64,000 nucleotides of DNA, taken from assembly GCF_003594875.1 (NCBI RefSeq), contig NZ_QZEY01000009.1, positions 186,001 through 250,000 of the forward strand. Reading direction: 5' to 3'. Positions 36,180 through 45,725 of the stretch are shown here, in pieces. The translations under genes were made by a program, and so were the position numbers. The notes under the pieces were generated by a model. The model was not told the origin of the DNA. It was given only the letters and a program-made list of their open reading frames with translations, and searched no databases. This DNA is from Bailinhaonella thermotolerans. Its GTDB lineage: Bacteria > Actinomycetota > Actinomycetes > Streptosporangiales > Streptosporangiaceae. The first letter of the stretch is position 1; each line of letters opens with the position of its first letter.

Positions 36180-36326
36180 CACGATTGTAATTACACGCGC
36201 GTGTCCCCGTGCGCGTCAAGCCGCCTGATGGTATTCCGCGGCAAAGGGGGCCCCATGGCCTCGGCAGCCGCCCGGGAGGTCCGAGTTCGTCCGCCGAATG
36301 CCGTCTGACCTGGTATTACGCGATCA

Positions 36327-38429
36327 CTATGACCTCTGTTCCGAACCGTACCAGGGCTGTTCGTCATCCTGGCGGCGTTCGCGGGGCGTGTCGCCGGGAG
36401 CGGGCTGGGCGTTCGGCGATTGCGGATATGCCGCGGAATTCGGCGGGCTCTGCTGGTATCCGTCCTGATTCTGCGGGTAACCGCCCGGGTTCTGGTTGTA
36501 CGCGTACCCGCTCTGCGCGTCCTGGCCGTAGCCGGGGGCCTGCGGCTGCCCCTGGCCGTACGCCGGGGGCTCGGGCGCGTTGCCGTACACGGGCTCCTGG
36601 CCGGACGGGAAGATCGCGGTGGGGGTGATCGGCTCGTCCCGCTGGAAGCGGCCGTCGAAGCCGGACTGGACGGGGGCGCCGCTGAGCAGGTCACCGGTCA
36701 TGGGCGGGGGCTGGTGACCGGCCTGCTGGTGACCGGCCTGCTGGTGACCGGGGGTCTGCTGGTGCGCCTGCGCGGGGTCGCCGGCGGACCAGGAGGCGAA
36801 GGAGCCGTTCTGGGAGGGGTACGGCTCGGCCGCCGGGGCGCCGTAGGAGCCGCCGGGACCCGGGGCGGGCTGCGGCTGGGTGGACTGCGGCTGGTAGCCC
36901 GGCTCCTGGAAGCCCTGCTGGAAGTAGCCCGCCTGGACGCTCTGCTGGACGTCCTGGGCCTGGTGCGGCGCCGGGGCCTGGGGGGCGGGCTGGGGGTGAC
37001 CCGCCTGGCCGTGCTGGTTCGGGTGGCTCTGCTGGTTGGGGTGGCTCTGCTGGTTGGGGTGACTCTGCTGGTTGGGGTGACTCTGCTGGTTCGGCTGGCC
37101 GTGCCGGCCCTGCTGCTGGTAGCTCTGGGCCTGCTGGTAGGCCTGCGCGATCTGCTGCTCGCGCGCGTGGGAGTGCTCGGAGGTCTGCCGCTGCGGCTCC
37201 CGGGGGCCGAAGAGGTAGTCGAAGTCGCTCTGTTCCTGCTGCTGGGCGGCCTCGTAGCCGCCGATCTGGGGCTCGGTCGACTGGGGCTCGTAGGTCTGCG
37301 GCTGCGAGCCGTACCCCTGCGCCTGGTCGTGGCCCGGGTAGCCGGAACCGGCGTAACCCTGGCCCTGCTGGTCGGACTGCTGCCCCTGGCCGGTGTACGC
37401 CTGCTGGTCGTACGCGGGGGCTTGTTGCCCCTCGTATTGCTGAGGCTGGGGTTGGTCGTTATACGCCTGGGGCTGGGATTCGTATGCCTGCGACTGGGAT
37501 TCGTACCCCTGGGGTTGAGACGTGTACGACGCTCCCGGCTGCTGCGTGCCCATCCCGTAGACCTGGGTCGCCTGGTGGCCCTCCTGGCCGTACGCGGAAG
37601 CGGGCTCCTCCTGGCCGTACACGGAAGCGGGCTCCTCCTGGCGCGCCTCGTCGGCGGAGTCGCCGCCGGCGGGCGGGAGCTCGCCCGCCGGGACGCGGCG
37701 CGGCTCCCCCGGCTGGGCGTACGCGGGCACCGCCTCCTGCGCGGCGGTCGGCGGGTACTCGGGCGCGGGGGCCGCCGGAGCCTGACCCTGCGCCCCGTAC
37801 GGCGAGGCGGGCGCGCCGTACGGCGGGCCGGGGTGCGGAGGCACGGGACCGGGGGCGTGCTGGCCGGGGGCGTGCTGCGGGTGGCCGGGCGCGCCGCCGT
37901 ACGGATCGGACGGCATGCCGTAGTGGCCGCCGGACGCGGCCCCGGAGGGGGCGGCGGCCTTGCGGGGACGGCCGGCGCGGGCCGTGAGGACGCCGGTCTC
38001 GCCGAGCAGGTAGAGGAGCGCGATGGCGGCGATCGCGAGCTGGGCGCCGCCGGTGAGGAACGTCTCGAACCTGGACCGGCCGTCAGGCGCGCTGGAGAAG
38101 AGCACGCCGAAGATGGCGATGACGCCGAAGAACGCGCCCGCGCCGACGGTGCCGAGCGCGCCGTACCCGATCAGCCGCGCGCGCGGGGACGGGTCGCCGA
38201 GCCGCGTGGCGAGCAGGGTCGCGCCGACGGCGAGCAGGCCGACCAGCGGTCCCGTGAGCATGCCGATCGCGCGCACGGCCCGGATGCCGAACGGCACGAC
38301 CTGGTCGCCCAGCGGGCCGGTCTCGCCGATGAACAGATGACCGACTCCGAGCAGGACGCTGATCGCGGGCCAGGCCAGGAGGGCCCACGCGCCCGGTTCA
38401 CGGAGCCGATCCGCCTCTACCTTGATCAC
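36327..38429 (-). CDS. Membrane protein with a long Gln/Tyr/Pro-rich disordered tail
   Basis: 700 aa. Residues 1-150 carry four TM helices (AWALLAWPAISVLLGVGHLFIG, AIGMLTGPLVGLLAVGATLLA, ALGTVGAGAFFGVIAIFGVLF, LAIAAIALLYLLGETG). The remaining 550 residues are low-complexity Gln/Tyr/Pro/Gly, including four HPNQQS units (DNA repeat at 37012-37092) and three GHQQA units. GTG 38429 is chosen over TTG 38441 because GGGGGA sits 6 bases upstream. Divergent from fbiA. Similar Q/Y-rich tails occur on actinobacterial membrane proteins that may phase-separate or scaffold at the tip; that is inference. Function unknown. Confidence 0.8.
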   Translation of the reverse strand: MIKVEADRLREPGAWALLAWPAISVLLGVGHLFIGETGPLGDQVVPFGIRAVRAIGMLTGPLVGLLAVGATLLATRLGDPSPRARLIGYGALGTVGAGAFFGVIAIFGVLFSSAPDGRSRFETFLTGGAQLAIAAIALLYLLGETGVLTARAGRPRKAAAPSGAASGGHYGMPSDPYGGAPGHPQHAPGQHAPGPVPPHPGPPYGAPASPYGAQGQAPAAPAPEYPPTAAQEAVPAYAQPGEPRRVPAGELPPAGGDSADEARQEEPASVYGQEEPASAYGQEGHQATQVYGMGTQQPGASYTSQPQGYESQSQAYESQPQAYNDQPQPQQYEGQQAPAYDQQAYTGQGQQSDQQGQGYAGSGYPGHDQAQGYGSQPQTYEPQSTEPQIGGYEAAQQQEQSDFDYLFGPREPQRQTSEHSHAREQQIAQAYQQAQSYQQQGRHGQPNQQSHPNQQSHPNQQSHPNQQSHPNQHGQAGHPQPAPQAPAPHQAQDVQQSVQAGYFQQGFQEPGYQPQSTQPQPAPGPGGSYGAPAAEPYPSQNGSFASWSAGDPAQAHQQTPGHQQAGHQQAGHQPPPMTGDLLSGAPVQSGFDGRFQRDEPITPTAIFPSGQEPVYGNAPEPPAYGQGQPQAPGYGQDAQSGYAYNQNPGGYPQNQDGYQQSPPNSAAYPQSPNAQPAPGDTPRERRQDDEQPWYGSEQRS
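37012..37092. repeat. 18-bp tandem repeat, about four copies
   Basis: Units of GGTTGGGGTGGCTCTGCT type encode SHPNQQ on the minus strand. Adjacent copies differ at one or two bases. It lies inside the Gln-rich tail of the membrane protein. Confidence 0.8.
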
Positions 38430-38613
38430 GAGTTCCCCCAAGGCTTCTGAGTACCGGGAGAGTTTTGCACATCCGCGACTTACGTGGCTTATAACTCAAC
38501 AAGCACACTGGTCCGCACGGCCGCCATACGCGGGGGAATGCCGCGGGACCCTTCGTCCACAGGCGGCGGGAGCCGGGCGCGGAGTGGCGCTGAGCGGCTG
38601 GAAGACTAGGGAC
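38430..38613. promoter_or_regulatory. Divergent promoter region between the Gln-rich protein and fbiA
   Basis: AT-rich sequence at about 38462-38510 contains TTATAA, giving a -10 candidate TATAAG for the leftward gene. No clear -35 was found. A short ACTAGGGAC precedes the fbiA ATG without a Shine-Dalgarno match, so fbiA may be leaderless. Confidence 0.35.
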
Positions 38614-39561
38614 ATGCGCATCGTTGCTCTTGCCGGCGGGATCGGCGGCGCCCGTTTCCTGCGCGGCCTCAAGCTCGCCGCCCCCGACGCCGAGATCACC
38701 GTGATCGGCAACACCGGGGACGACATCATCCTGTTCGGCCTCCAGGTCTGCCCCGACCTCGACACGGTCATGTACACCCTGGGCGGGGGCATCCACGAGG
38801 AGCAGGGCTGGGGCCGCGCCGGCGAGACCTTCGCGGTGAAGGAGGAGCTGGCGGCCTACGGCGTGGAGCCGCAGTGGTTCGGCCTGGGCGACCGCGACTT
38901 CGCCACCCACATCGTGCGCACCCAGATGCTCAACGCGGGCTACCCGCTGTCCGCCGTGACCGAGGCGCTGTGCCACCGCTGGCGGCCGGGGGTGCGGCTG
39001 ATCCCGATGACCGACGACCGGGTCGAGACCCACGTGGTGATCGAGGACGACCGGGGCCGCCGCGCCGTGCACTTCCAGGAGTGGTGGGTGCGCCTGCGCG
39101 CCGGCGTGCCCGCCCAGGACATCGTGCTCGTGGGCGCCGACGACGCCAAGCCCGCGCCGGGCGTGCTCGACGCGATCGCCGAGGCCGACGTGGTGCTCCT
39201 GCCGCCGTCCAACCCGGTGGTGAGCGTCGGCACGATCCTGCGGATCCCGGGCATCCGGGAGGCCCTGACCGGCAAGACCGTCGTCGGCGTCTCCCCGATC
39301 ATCGGCGGCGCCCCGGTGCGCGGCATGGCCGACGCCTGCCTGACCGCGATCGGCGTGGAGACCAGCGCCCAGGCCGTCGCCGAGCTGTACGGCTCCCCGC
39401 TGCTGGACGGCTGGCTCGTGGCCGAGGAGGACGCGGGCGTGAGCGTCGAGGGCGTGGTCACCCGGGCCCGGCCGCTGCTGATGACCGACGAGAGGGCCGC
39501 GGCCGACATCGCCCGCGCCGCCCTCGACCTGGCCGACGAGATCCGGGGGGTGACGGCGTGA
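38614..39561 (+). CDS. fbiA: 2-phospho-L-lactate (phosphoenolpyruvyl) transferase FbiA/CofD
   Basis: 315 aa. Transfers the phospho-lactyl or phosphoenolpyruvyl group onto FO to make (dehydro-)F420-0. Diagnostic segments: [67 protein letters not shown] and [14 protein letters not shown]. Overlaps fbiB by 4 bp (GTGA). Its partner fbiC lies 3.3 kb away on the other strand. Confidence 0.96.
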   Translation: MRIVALAGGIGGARFLRGLKLAAPDAEITVIGNTGDDIILFGLQVCPDLDTVMYTLGGGIHEEQGWGRAGETFAVKEELAAYGVEPQWFGLGDRDFATHIVRTQMLNAGYPLSAVTEALCHRWRPGVRLIPMTDDRVETHVVIEDDRGRRAVHFQEWWVRLRAGVPAQDIVLVGADDAKPAPGVLDAIAEADVVLLPPSNPVVSVGTILRIPGIREALTGKTVVGVSPIIGGAPVRGMADACLTAIGVETSAQAVAELYGSPLLDGWLVAEEDAGVSVEGVVTRARPLLMTDERAAADIARAALDLADEIRGVTA

Positions 39562-40874
39562 GCCTGGCCAGCTCCGATCCCACCGCGCACGACGTCAGCG
39601 TCCGCGCGGTCCAGGGCCTGCCCAACGTGCGGCCCGGGGACGACATCGCCGAGATGATCGCGTCGGCGGTGCCCGACCTGCGCGACGGCGACATCCTGGT
39701 GATCACCTCGAAGATCGTCAGTAAGTCCGAGGGCCGGCTCATGCGCGGCACCCGGGCCGAGGCGATCGCCGCCGAGACCGAGCGGGTGGTCGCCCGGCGC
39801 GGCGACACGGTGATCGCCCAGACGCGCAGCGGGCTGGTGATGGCGGCGGCCGGTGTGGACGCCAGCAACGTCGAGCCCGGCACCGTGCTGCTGCTCCCCG
39901 AGGACTCCGACGCCTCGGCCCGCCGCATCCGGGCCCGCCTGCGCGAGCTGCTCGGCGTGCGCGTGGGCGTCGTCGTCTCCGACACCTTCGGCCGGCCGTG
40001 GCGGCTCGGCCTGACCGACGTCGCGATCGGCGCGGCCGGGATCATCCCGCTCGTGGACCTGCGCGGCACCACCGACGGCTACGGCAACCCGCTGGAGGCC
40101 ACGATCACCGCCGTGGCCGACGAGGTCGCCTCCGCCGCCGAGCTGGTCAAGGGCAAGATCTCCGGCGTCCCCGTCGCGGTCGTCCGCGGCCTCGCGCCGT
40201 ACACCACGGAGGGCGACGGCCAGGGCGCGGCCGCCCTCGTGCGGCCGGCCGACGAGGACATGTTCCGGTACGGCTCGGCCGAGGTGGTCTTCGCCCGCCG
40301 GACGATCCGCGACTTCACCGACGAGCCGGTGGACGGCGCGGCGGTACGCCGGGCGGTCGCGGCGGCGATCTCCGCCCCCGCGCCGCACCACACGACGCCG
40401 TGGCGTTTCGTCCTGCTGGAGTCCGCCGAGTCGCGCAAGCGCCTCCTGGACGCCATGCTCGACGCCTGGATCGCCGACCTGCGCCGCGACGGCTTCTCCG
40501 AGGAGTCCATCGCCAAGCGCGTCCGCCGGGGCGACGTCCTGCGCCGCGCGCCGTACCTCGCGATCCCGTGCCTGGTCATGGACGGCTCCCACACCTACCC
40601 CGAGCCCCCCGACGGCCGCCGCAACCGTGCCGAGCGCGAGATGTTCGTGGTCGCCACCGGCGCCGGCGTCCAGAACTTCCTGGTCTCGCTCGCCGTGGAG
40701 GGGCTGGGCTCCGCCTGGGTGTCGAGCACCATGTTCTGCCGCGACGTGGTCCGCCGCGAACTGTCCCTCCCCGACAACTGGGACCCCATGGGCGCCGTCG
40801 CCGTCGGCCACCCCGCCGCCCCGCCCAAGGACCGCCCCCCGAGGTCCCCCGAGGACTTCATCGAGGTCCGCTGA
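39558..40874 (+). CDS. fbiB: Bifunctional F420 gamma-glutamyl ligase / dehydro-F420 reductase FbiB
   Basis: 438 aa. The N-terminal CofE domain (1-250) adds glutamates: [51 protein letters not shown]. The C-terminal nitroreductase-like FMN domain (from about 255, [41 protein letters not shown]) reduces dehydro-F420-0. This two-domain fusion is characteristic of actinobacteria. Coupled to fbiA. A tandem repeat begins exactly at its stop codon. Confidence 0.96.
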   Translation: MSLASSDPTAHDVSVRAVQGLPNVRPGDDIAEMIASAVPDLRDGDILVITSKIVSKSEGRLMRGTRAEAIAAETERVVARRGDTVIAQTRSGLVMAAAGVDASNVEPGTVLLLPEDSDASARRIRARLRELLGVRVGVVVSDTFGRPWRLGLTDVAIGAAGIIPLVDLRGTTDGYGNPLEATITAVADEVASAAELVKGKISGVPVAVVRGLAPYTTEGDGQGAAALVRPADEDMFRYGSAEVVFARRTIRDFTDEPVDGAAVRRAVAAAISAPAPHHTTPWRFVLLESAESRKRLLDAMLDAWIADLRRDGFSEESIAKRVRRGDVLRRAPYLAIPCLVMDGSHTYPEPPDGRRNRAEREMFVVATGAGVQNFLVSLAVEGLGSAWVSSTMFCRDVVRRELSLPDNWDPMGAVAVGHPAAPPKDRPPRSPEDFIEVR

Positions 40875-40933
40875 CGCGGGCCCTCCGCACGCGGGCCCTC
40901 CACACGCGGGCCCTCCGCACGCGGGCCCTCCGC
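40874..40933 (+). repeat. 15-bp tandem repeat, four copies, at the fbiB 3' end
   Basis: ACGCGGGCCCTCCGC repeated at 40874, 40889, 40904 and 40919; only the second copy has a mismatch. It starts in the last base of the fbiB stop and fills the spacer towards the convergent VWA gene. Each unit contains the palindrome GGGCCC. Confidence 0.88.
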
Positions 40934-40998
40934 GTCGGTGTCCGCTGACCCGCGAGCCCTCCGCGCCGGGATCCACCGGCCCGGAGGTGCTCCGCGGG

Positions 40999-42777
40999 TC
41001 AGTTGGCGCAGTTGGGGGTGCAGAGGCGGCGGGCCAGGGCGTTGAGGAAGACGTCGATGATCTCGCCCGGGTGCTGGGCGACGTGCACCGAGCCGTTCGT
41101 GACCTGGGAGATCTCGGTCATGGCGGCGCGGTCCACGTCCTTGCCGAAGGCCACGACGACGATCTGCACGGGTTCCTCGGGGGTCCACTCCTTGCGCAGC
41201 GCGTCGATCAGGTCCCGGTGGCCGATGCCGCCGGGCTCGTCGCGGCCGGAGGTCAGGAGGAGGACCGTGTTGTTCATGCCGGGGTTGAACTGCTCGGTCA
41301 TCCGGCGGAACGCCGCGAGCGTGGCGTCGTTGAGTCCCTTGCGGCCGGCGTCGCGGGGCTTGAGCTCGGTGGTCAGCCGCATCAGGCGGGAGCGGCGGAT
41401 CACGTCGCCGCCCGCGGGCTCGGTGAGGGGCCCGAGGGAGACCTTCTCGCGGTACGGCCGGCTCCCGGCGATCCCGTCGGCGAACTCCCACACGCCGATC
41501 TGGGTGTCGTTGGGGAACAGCGGCAGGCCGATCGTGACCGCCTCCAGGGCCACGTCGAGCCTGGTCACGCCCTTGCGGACCTCGTCGGACATGGCGTCGG
41601 AGACCTCGGTGACGACCAGCATGCGGGTCATCGGGGCGAGCTTGCTCCACGCGTCCAGCGCCTCGTCCACGAACTCGGGGGTCAGCGACGGGCGCGGCCT
41701 GGGGTTCTCGGTCGGGACGCCCGGCTCGGCCCCCGGCCCCGCGAACTCCGGCCCCGTCGAGCCGTCGTGGCCGCGGAAGCCCATCCGCTGCACCGCCGTA
41801 CGCGTCTCGGGGGAGGCCAGCCAGCCGGCGAACCGGCGCGCGGCCTCGGCCTCCTCCTTGCCCTCCGCCGTCACGACGTACGGATAGTCCAGGCTGACCG
41901 TGCCCTCCTTGGGGTGCAGGGCGACGAGCGGCTCGGCCCCGGCGCGGCGGTTGTGCTCCCACACCGACTGCTCGGGCACGATCACGACGGGCCGCTGCCA
42001 GAAGGACGCCTCCGAGAGCGTGGCCAGCATCGACCGGTAGTCGGGGGCGGAGGTGGCCTGGGCCATGCGCACGAACGCGGTCAGCCACCTGCGCCCCTTC
42101 TCCCCCTCCCCGGCGATGTCGCGGGCGGCGGCGACGGTCACGACCCCCGCCCCGGAGACCGAGGGGTCCGGGATGCGCACGACGTCCGGTTCGTCCTTGT
42201 CCGGCGCGGGCTCGCCCCGGGTGGTGCTCGGGAAGACCATGTTCCACGACATCTCGGTCTTCCCCGCGGCGAACGTGTCGGCCAGCGACCGCTTCGTCGC
42301 GAACACCAGCGGCGAGGTCGCCACCGACGTCTCGGGCTCGGGCAGGCCCACCGCGCCCGAGCGGCGGGCCATCCGCACCCAGGCCGAGGAGTCCGCCACC
42401 CATGCGTCCGGCTTCTCGCGCAGGACGCCGAGGCGGCCGCCGGCGAGCGTGCGCATCACGGTCGCCGGGGCCTGCTCGGTGACCTCCACGAGCACGCAGG
42501 GGCCGGGCATCGCGGGCGCGGCGGCGTTGAAACGTTCCGCCGCGGCCATCACGGGGGCCGCCACGTCCAGCGCGGCGGCCACGCTCACGAGGACGGGACG
42601 TCCGGAGCAGCCGCCGCCGGTCTTGCCGAGCACGACGGTCGAGACCCCGGCCACGCCCACGAGCACGGCGAGCGCCGCGAGCAGGGAGATCTTCCTGGCC
42701 GGGGACAGGCCCGCTCGACGTCGGCCGGTCGCGGCGCGGTGACGTCCGACGGCCACGGCGCTCCTTGAAACACTCAC
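40999..42777 (-). CDS. Membrane-anchored solute-binding plus VWA domain protein, degenerate MIDAS
   Basis: 592 aa. An N-terminal TM or signal helix (about 30-50, KISLLAALAVLVGVAGVSTVVLG) is followed by a type 2 periplasmic binding fold (about 60-340, TSPLVFATKRSL, GAGVVTVAAARD, VVIVPEQSVWEHN) and a C-terminal von Willebrand factor A domain (from about 390). The metal site DxSxS is EVSDA here, and LLTSGRDE replaces the usual LLTDG, so metal-dependent binding is probably lost. GTG start. Located between fbiAB and fbiC but divergent from neither; role unknown. Confidence 0.85.
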   Translation of the reverse strand: MSVSRSAVAVGRHRAATGRRRAGLSPARKISLLAALAVLVGVAGVSTVVLGKTGGGCSGRPVLVSVAAALDVAAPVMAAAERFNAAAPAMPGPCVLVEVTEQAPATVMRTLAGGRLGVLREKPDAWVADSSAWVRMARRSGAVGLPEPETSVATSPLVFATKRSLADTFAAGKTEMSWNMVFPSTTRGEPAPDKDEPDVVRIPDPSVSGAGVVTVAAARDIAGEGEKGRRWLTAFVRMAQATSAPDYRSMLATLSEASFWQRPVVIVPEQSVWEHNRRAGAEPLVALHPKEGTVSLDYPYVVTAEGKEEAEAARRFAGWLASPETRTAVQRMGFRGHDGSTGPEFAGPGAEPGVPTENPRPRPSLTPEFVDEALDAWSKLAPMTRMLVVTEVSDAMSDEVRKGVTRLDVALEAVTIGLPLFPNDTQIGVWEFADGIAGSRPYREKVSLGPLTEPAGGDVIRRSRLMRLTTELKPRDAGRKGLNDATLAAFRRMTEQFNPGMNNTVLLLTSGRDEPGGIGHRDLIDALRKEWTPEEPVQIVVVAFGKDVDRAAMTEISQVTNGSVHVAQHPGEIIDVFLNALARRLCTPNCAN

Positions 42778-42788
42778 GGGTCAGGGCA

Positions 42789-42812
42789 GGGGGACGATTC
42801 TCGCAGTCCCCC
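42789..42812. promoter_or_regulatory. Inverted repeat upstream of the VWA gene
   Basis: GGGGGAC (42789-42795) and GTCCCCC (42806-42812) lie 12-35 bp before the VWA-protein start. The 114-bp gap 42778-42891 is AT-rich around 42825-42890 and must hold its promoter. Operator or terminator of fbiC; undecided. Confidence 0.35.
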
Positions 42813-42891
42813 CTACTTACCGCGCAAGTATTTCAAATGATCAGTTTCCTATTCGCCACTCTCCATAAACCGCAATCCCCGAGATATCCGC

Positions 42892-45618
42892 CTATGTCAG
42901 AAGAGGAAGGGTCGGCCGCCGCACGCTCTGGCAGACGCCGTCGCTGGCCGCCGCCGCCCGGGCGCGCTCCTCGCCGACCTGGCCGTACTCCGTCGTGCGC
43001 TGCCGCAGCGGGCGGCCCGTCGGCGCGACCATCTCGGCGATCTCGCTGATGGTCTTGTAGGAGCCGTTCTCCGATCCGGCCATCCGGCTGATCGTCTCCT
43101 CCATCAGCGTGCCGCCGAGGTCGTTGACGCCCCCGTTCAGCACCTCGCGGCACAACTCGTCGCGCAGCTTCACCCACGAGCACTGGATGTTGGGGATCGC
43201 GCCGTGCAGCAGGATCCGCGCGAGCGCGTGCACCGCGCGGTTCTCGCGCGCGGTCGGCCCGGGCCGCGCCACGCCCGCCAGGTAGATCGGCGCGCTGTGG
43301 TGCACGAACGGCAGCAGCACGAACTCGCTGAACCCGCCCGTCTCCTCCTGGATCGACCGGATCAGCCGGATGTGCCGCACCCAGTGCAGCGGCGTGTCCA
43401 CGTGCCCGTACATCATGGTCGAGGTGGTCGGGATGCCCACGCGGTGCGCGGTCGTGATCACCTCGATCCACTCGCGCGTCGGCAGCTTGCCCTTGGTCAG
43501 CACCCAGCGCACGTCGTCGTCGAGGATCTCGGCCGCCGTCCCGGGCAGCGAGTCCACGCCCGCCTCCCGCGCCGCCGTCAGCCAGTCCTCGATCGACATG
43601 TTCGTGCGGGTCGCGCCGTTGATGACCTCCATCGGCGAGAACGCGTGGACGTGCATCTCCGGCGTGCGCTCCTTCACCGCCCGCGCGATGTCGAAGTACG
43701 CCGTCCCGGGCAGGTCGGGGTGGATGCCGCCCTGCATGCACACCTCGGTGGCCCCCGCGAGCCAGCCCTCCTCGGCCCGGTCCGCCACCTGCTCCAGGGA
43801 GAGGGTGTACGCGTCGGCGTCGGTGCGCCGCTGGGCGAACGCGCAGAACCGGCAGCCGGTGTAGCAGACGTTCGTGAAGTTGATGTTCCGGTTCACGACG
43901 TAGGTGACGTCGTCCCCCACGGCCTCCCGGCGCAGGCCGTCCGCCAGCCGCGCGAGCGCCTCCAACTCCTCCCCCGACGCGTGCAGCAGCGCCAGCGCCT
44001 CGGCCTCGGAGATCCCCGCCGGGTCCCGCTCCGCCGCCGCCAGCGCCGCCCGCACCTCGGCCGCGGAGTACCCCCCGGCCTGCTCCAGCCCCGATCCGGT
44101 CCGGCTCGCGCCGTTCCCCGTACGGCTCGCGCCCGCGCCGCCCCCGGCCGTACCGTCCGCGACCCCGGCGGGCGCCGCGGGCAGCGCGCCGCCGGCCGGG
44201 CCGGGGCTCATGGCCGGGGCGGGACCGGAGGCGGCGTCGAGGGCGGCGCTCGCGCGGTCGCGCAGGGCGTCCCAGTCGCCGTAGACGTTCTCGAAGTCGT
44301 CCCGGCGGTCCGCGGTGCGGCCCCAGCTGTCGATGGTGACGTGCAGGTCCACGCGGCCCGCCTCGGCCCAGCCGCCGTCGGGCTCCTGCCAGGGGCGACC
44401 GGCCGGGATCGCGTCCTCCCTGGCCAGCCCGGTCTCCGGGTCCATGAGGGCGGCCACGTGGGCGTGGAGCCTGGGGTCGAGCCAGGGCTCGCCCGCCAGG
44501 GCGTACTCGGGATAGATCGTCAGGCGCTCCCGCAGGGTGAAGCCGGAGTCCGCGGTGCGGGCCGCGAGGTCGTCGATGTGCGGCCAGGGGCGCTCGGGGT
44601 TGACGTGGTCGGGGGTGAGCGGGGAGACCCCGCCCCAGTCGTCGATGCCGGCGCGGAGCATCAGGGCGTACTCGGAGTCCACCAGGTTCGGCGGGGCCTG
44701 GACCCGGGCGCGGGGGCCGAGGACGAGGCGGGTGACCGCGATCGTGGCGGCCAGCTCCTCGAGTTCGGCGTCGGGCATGCCGCGCATCGCCGTGTCGGGC
44801 TTGGCGCGGAAGTTCTGGACGATGACCTCCTGGATCCCGCCGTACTCCCGCGAGACCCGGCGGATCGCGAAGATCGACTCGGCGCGGTCGGCGACCGTCT
44901 CGCCGATGCCGATCAGGATTCCCGTGGTGAACGGCACGTTGGAGCGGCCGGCGTCCTCCAGCACGCGCAGCCGTACCTCCGGGTCCTTGTCCGGGGAGCC
45001 GTAGTGGGCCGCGCCCTTCTCCTCGAACAGGCGGCGCGAGGTGGTCTCCAGCATCATCCCCATCGACGGGGCGACGGGCTTGAGCCGCTGGAGATCACGC
45101 CAGCTCAGCACGCCCGGATTGAGGTGGGGCAGCAGGCCCGTCTCCTCCAGCACGCGGATCGCCATCGCGCGGACGTAGGACAGGGTGTCGTCGTAGCCGT
45201 GCGCGTCCAGCCACTCCCGCGCCTGGTGCCAGCGGTCCTCGGGCCGGTCGCCCAGCGTGAACAGCGCCTCCTTGCACCCGAGCGCGGCGCCCTGGCGCGC
45301 GATCTCCAGCACCTCGTCCGGCGACAGGAACGGCGCGGGCAGCTTGTGCGGGGCGGTCGCGAACGTGCAGTACCCGCACCGGTCGCGGCACAGGCGGGTC
45401 AGCGGGATGAAGACCTTGCGGCTGTAGGTGATCACACCGGGCCGGCCGGCGGCCGTCAGCCCGGCGTCCCGCACCCGTGAGGCGTACGTGAGCAACGTGT
45501 CCAGGTCCTCCCCCCGGGTCTGGAGGAGCACGGTCGCCTCGGCCACGTCGAGGGTCTTGCCGTCCCGGGCGCGGGCGAGTGCCCGGCGCGTCGCGGCCGC
45601 GGTGGGTGTGGGGTCCAT
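42892..45618 (-). CDS. fbiC: FO synthase (CofG-CofH fusion)
   Basis: 908-aa bifunctional radical SAM enzyme that makes the deazaflavin FO from tyrosine and a pyrimidine precursor. The CofG half carries [11 protein letters not shown] (CxxxCxxC) and the CofH half [11 protein letters not shown]. Between them (about 470-530) lies an unusually long Ala/Gly/Pro linker with two GASRTG units, making the protein about 50 residues longer than usual. ATG 45618 is chosen; GTG 45624 is 2 codons upstream. TAGTTT at 45625-45630 lies 6 bases before the ATG, suggesting a leaderless transcript. Confidence 0.95.
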   Translation of the reverse strand: MDPTPTAAATRRALARARDGKTLDVAEATVLLQTRGEDLDTLLTYASRVRDAGLTAAGRPGVITYSRKVFIPLTRLCRDRCGYCTFATAPHKLPAPFLSPDEVLEIARQGAALGCKEALFTLGDRPEDRWHQAREWLDAHGYDDTLSYVRAMAIRVLEETGLLPHLNPGVLSWRDLQRLKPVAPSMGMMLETTSRRLFEEKGAAHYGSPDKDPEVRLRVLEDAGRSNVPFTTGILIGIGETVADRAESIFAIRRVSREYGGIQEVIVQNFRAKPDTAMRGMPDAELEELAATIAVTRLVLGPRARVQAPPNLVDSEYALMLRAGIDDWGGVSPLTPDHVNPERPWPHIDDLAARTADSGFTLRERLTIYPEYALAGEPWLDPRLHAHVAALMDPETGLAREDAIPAGRPWQEPDGGWAEAGRVDLHVTIDSWGRTADRRDDFENVYGDWDALRDRASAALDAASGPAPAMSPGPAGGALPAAPAGVADGTAGGGAGASRTGNGASRTGSGLEQAGGYSAAEVRAALAAAERDPAGISEAEALALLHASGEELEALARLADGLRREAVGDDVTYVVNRNINFTNVCYTGCRFCAFAQRRTDADAYTLSLEQVADRAEEGWLAGATEVCMQGGIHPDLPGTAYFDIARAVKERTPEMHVHAFSPMEVINGATRTNMSIEDWLTAAREAGVDSLPGTAAEILDDDVRWVLTKGKLPTREWIEVITTAHRVGIPTTSTMMYGHVDTPLHWVRHIRLIRSIQEETGGFSEFVLLPFVHHSAPIYLAGVARPGPTARENRAVHALARILLHGAIPNIQCSWVKLRDELCREVLNGGVNDLGGTLMEETISRMAGSENGSYKTISEIAEMVAPTGRPLRQRTTEYGQVGEERARAAAASDGVCQSVRRPTLPLLT
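44118..44133. repeat. Dispersed GTACGGCTCGCGCC repeat, copy in the fbiC linker
   Basis: CCGTACGGCTCGCGCC here; the same 14-mer (either strand) also occurs at 6964-6977, 11271-11284, 25647-25660 and 60017-60030, and the 12-mer ACGGCTCGCGCC at 8033-8044 and 11201-11212. Copies lie in coding tails, linkers and spacers alike. Confidence 0.7.
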
Positions 45619-45725
45619 GAACACAAACTAACCCCGGCCAAGTTCTAGATCTTCCCTAACCCCCGTCGGCGGGCGCACCCCCGGGGTTACGATGCGGGCG
45701 GCCACGCCGAAGGGGGAGACGGGGC

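Noticed and set aside
40874-40999. CRISPR array at the tandem repeats
   Set aside because: 15-bp units are directly abutting with no spacers and there are no cas genes.
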